Shown here one piece after another: positions 62,387 through 64,000 of a DNA stretch of 64,000 nt; position 1 is the stretch's first letter, and every line of letters starts with the position of its first letter. Made by a program: the position numbers and the translations under genes. The DNA comes from Vibrio hepatarius (GTDB lineage Bacteria > Pseudomonadota > Gammaproteobacteria > Enterobacterales > Vibrionaceae): positions 152,813-216,812 of the forward strand of contig NZ_JAHKPM010000065.1 of the NCBI RefSeq assembly GCF_018860525.1, given 5' to 3'. The notes below the pieces were generated by a model. It was not told where the DNA came from. It saw only the letters and a program-made list of their open reading frames with translations, and searched no databases.

Positions 62387-63061
62387 CTATATATGTAAGG
62401 TCACTAATTCTTCAGAGCTTATTGAAGTGTATTTTTCAACAAACTCTACTGCCCTATTTAACGTTACAAATTCATTTTTGAAAGACTCAACTTCTGTAGA
62501 GGTACGCTTTATATGAACAATATAATTATCAGCAACTTTACTCATGGTAACGGTTGTCGTCTTCTCTCCCGTCGTTTTAGACGCGGAAATCACTTCGGTT
62601 GTTGCTAGAAGTCTTTCAATTTGACTAACCTTTACTCGGTCTGTAGCCGAAATCCAGATTTCACTATCTGGAGAACTATATCGGTATAAACACACGAGTA
62701 TCGGTAGAGTTATAATAAGCATTATCCCATTGATAACTAACAATTCAATGCTAAACTCGAATAGAATCGGCATAAGCTGTAGTACTAAAGCAAAGCATTG
62801 TAAGTAGAATAGAATACGCCATACTTTTGGAGTGAAAATGGGTTTTTTAAACAAATATCCATAAAAACCAAGTAAATACAAAGTTGTAAACGTAATACTA
62901 ACTAAAAAACCAACAGAAACAGCACCAGCTAATATTGAAGTAATAATATTAAATAATGAGAGGAGTAGATATGCCGCTCCATACAGTACTAAGCCTATCT
63001 TTTTCAATGTGATTTTCCTATATAAAAACAATCGTAGATCACTGCTTAAGCCTCTTTTCAC
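62387..63061 (-). CDS. Membrane protein of unknown function, 224 residues
   Basis: Starts at a GTG that shares one base with the stop of the upstream gene (TAGTG). Four or so membrane helices (IGLVLYGAAYLLLSLFNIIT, LVSITFTTLYLLGFYGYLF, ILFYLQCFALVLQLMPILF, ELLVINGIMLIITLPILVCL) precede a cytosolic beta-rich domain of about 75 residues (VSQIERLLATTEVISASKTT). I recognise no family. Coupled translation with the two upstream genes suggests a joint function. Confidence 0.68.
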   Translation of the reverse strand: MKRGLSSDLRLFLYRKITLKKIGLVLYGAAYLLLSLFNIITSILAGAVSVGFLVSITFTTLYLLGFYGYLFKKPIFTPKVWRILFYLQCFALVLQLMPILFEFSIELLVINGIMLIITLPILVCLYRYSSPDSEIWISATDRVKVSQIERLLATTEVISASKTTGEKTTTVTMSKVADNYIVHIKRTSTEVESFKNEFVTLNRAVEFVEKYTSISSEELVTLHI

Positions 63062-63411
63062 TAATTAAAATACTGAAAAAGATGATAAATGGTGAAAAGA
63101 ACAGCACCAATAGTGCCAAGAAACATTGTCCATCTATGAGCATAATATGAGCTCATAGTTCCTTCTTGATCATCTGCTTTTTCATCTCCGATTGTTCCAT
63201 ACATCATCATGGACTTACCTTTACAATAACGCCTTAGCCCTAAACCTGAGCATAAAAAAGTAATGAACCATAAGCCTATTAATGAAACAACACTACCAAA
63301 AAAGAAAACAATACCTATGAAAATACAGACTAAATAAATACCGTCGGAGATATTTAAATACTTCCATACTTTAGCTTTATTAATCTCCTCCAAGCATACC
63401 TCCACCAACAT
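63061..63411 (-). CDS. Small membrane protein of unknown function, about 116 residues
   Basis: ATG at 63411 is the most likely start; the frame opens at 63450. About three membrane helices are present (IYLVCIFIGIVFFFGSVVSL, IGLWFITFLCSGLGL and TMFLGTIGAVLFTIYHLF), separated by a Lys-rich loop. The gene lies partly inside the 3' end of the upstream gene in another frame (about 30 bp overlap). The stop is fused to the next start. Family not recognised. Confidence 0.6.
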   Translation of the reverse strand: MLVEVCLEEINKAKVWKYLNISDGIYLVCIFIGIVFFFGSVVSLIGLWFITFLCSGLGLRRYCKGKSMMMYGTIGDEKADDQEGTMSSYYAHRWTMFLGTIGAVLFTIYHLFQYFN

Positions 63412-64000
63412 AACTCGTTGCATTTTCTCCTGTCTTCCAGACACGCTCATGAAGGTTAAGAAGCTTCAGTCTATATGCCGCACCTTTACCCATAACAAAT
63501 GCCCATAGTGGATCCAGATTTCCTTCGAGAACATTAGCTCCAATATCGACATAAACAACTCGCTCTAACACTTTTAGATAAGGATTAGCGATCAACGCCA
63601 TATTGACGATCTGCATGGCATCGGATCGTTTATCTTGCGTAGCAGCCTCAATATAGTCCTGAAATGCATCATCTTGGAGGTCAAAGTTCGCTCCCTTCAT
63701 TAAACACTCTGGAGTTGCACATCGCGCTTTTAGTCTAACGTTAAATGATTGATTATTCACGGTCATATTTCGGCGATAACTTCCATCTTGAACAGGTCTT
63801 TGTTGACTACGAATTGTTCGATGTCTTTGTGACATTTTAATCGCTCTAACGCCGTCAATAAATCCTAGCTTAAGATTTTTAAATAATTGTTTGGCTTGTT
63901 CATAACTGATAGAACGTTTTTGATAGGCTTTTAAAATGCTATTAATCGCCTGACTAAATTCACGGACGGCTTTGGAATGAATTTGACGCTCTAACTTTAA
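63380..64000 (-). CDS. Unknown soluble protein, N-terminal part beyond window edge
   Basis: The frame is open to the right edge of the window: reading leftward from 64000 there is no stop before 63380, so the true protein is at least 206 residues, longer than the 151 residues counted from the internal ATG at 63835. The visible N-terminal part is helical (LKLERQIHSKAVREFSQAIN, KAYQKRSISYEQAKQLF). The C-terminal part is mixed (NMTVNNQSFNVRLKARCAT, ending SYVGGGMLGGD). No family is recognised. It is followed by two coupled membrane-protein genes, an order seen for effector or toxin genes with membrane immunity proteins, but this is speculative. Confidence 0.6.
   Translation of the reverse strand, partial: LKLERQIHSKAVREFSQAINSILKAYQKRSISYEQAKQLFKNLKLGFIDGVRAIKMSQRHRTIRSQQRPVQDGSYRRNMTVNNQSFNVRLKARCATPECLMKGANFDLQDDAFQDYIEAATQDKRSDAMQIVNMALIANPYLKVLERVVYVDIGANVLEGNLDPLWAFVMGKGAAYRLKLLNLHERVWKTGENATSYVGGGMLGGD

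Noticed and set aside
1..64000. CRISPR arrays, insertion sequences and prophage genes
   Set aside because: No regular spaced repeats, transposase-like proteins or phage structural genes were seen on either strand.

Overview
The window is AT-rich gamma-proteobacterial chromosome, almost certainly from a Vibrionaceae member (Vibrio/Aliivibrio type). The evidence is a NorM-like MATE pump, DUF2987/DUF3080/DUF3802-type Vibrio families, potABCD, and above all a near-complete syp (symbiosis polysaccharide) locus with the gene order known from Vibrio fischeri. No transposase, phage, plasmid or CRISPR feature was recognised. Region 1 (1-11.5 kb) holds housekeeping and signalling genes: partial ttcA, three envelope genes, the spermidine/putrescine importer potABCD, sirtuin cobB, a methyl-accepting chemotaxis protein and a LasA-like M23 peptidase. 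Region 2 (11.5-20.7 kb) is metabolic: a VAO-type flavin oxidase coupled to an unknown small protein, an FMN-dependent glutamate-synthase-like protein, and a probable non-phosphorylative sugar-acid pathway (dehydrogenase, lactonase, enolase-superfamily dehydratase, class II aldolase). Region 3 (20.7-37 kb) holds the ABC-F protein YbiT, which has no ATG/GTG/TTG at its expected start, an ECF sigma/anti-sigma operon led by an AcfC-like binding protein, an OmpA/lipoprotein pair, nagK, a DTW-domain tRNA modification enzyme, a fatty-acid hydroxylase, an NlpC/P60 lipoprotein, fructosamine kinase, norM, a DUF3080 lipoprotein and a periplasmic LigE-type DNA ligase.

Region 4 (37.2-56.4 kb) is the syp locus: sypA, B, C, D, F, G, H, I, (J), K, L, M, N, O, P, Q, R, with no sypE. 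Sigma-54 -24/-12 elements precede sypA, sypI, sypM and sypP. A CTCA-N3-TGA motif, which matches the SypG enhancer core, lies about 50-85 bp upstream of each. SypF (H250, D540, H702), SypG (D53, GAFTGA) and SypA (S56) keep their signalling residues. However, sypJ is clearly broken (frameshift, internal stop, about half length), sypK is very short, SypD lacks the Walker A lysine, and sypE is absent. The regulatory shell looks intact while parts of the biosynthetic machinery may be decaying or have been remodelled.

Region 5 (56.5-64 kb) begins with two identical tRNA-Val(GAC) genes and continues into an accessory toxin/immunity-like segment. It contains an Imm8-family protein, a two-gene operon encoding a secreted R-S-ExE mono-ADP-ribosyltransferase and an 858-residue secreted protein with a hydrophobic Gly/Ala-rich segment (possible delivery partner), small secreted proteins, and a tightly overlapping set of genes encoding an unknown protein (cut by the window edge) and two membrane proteins. 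This is the most promising place for an undescribed system.
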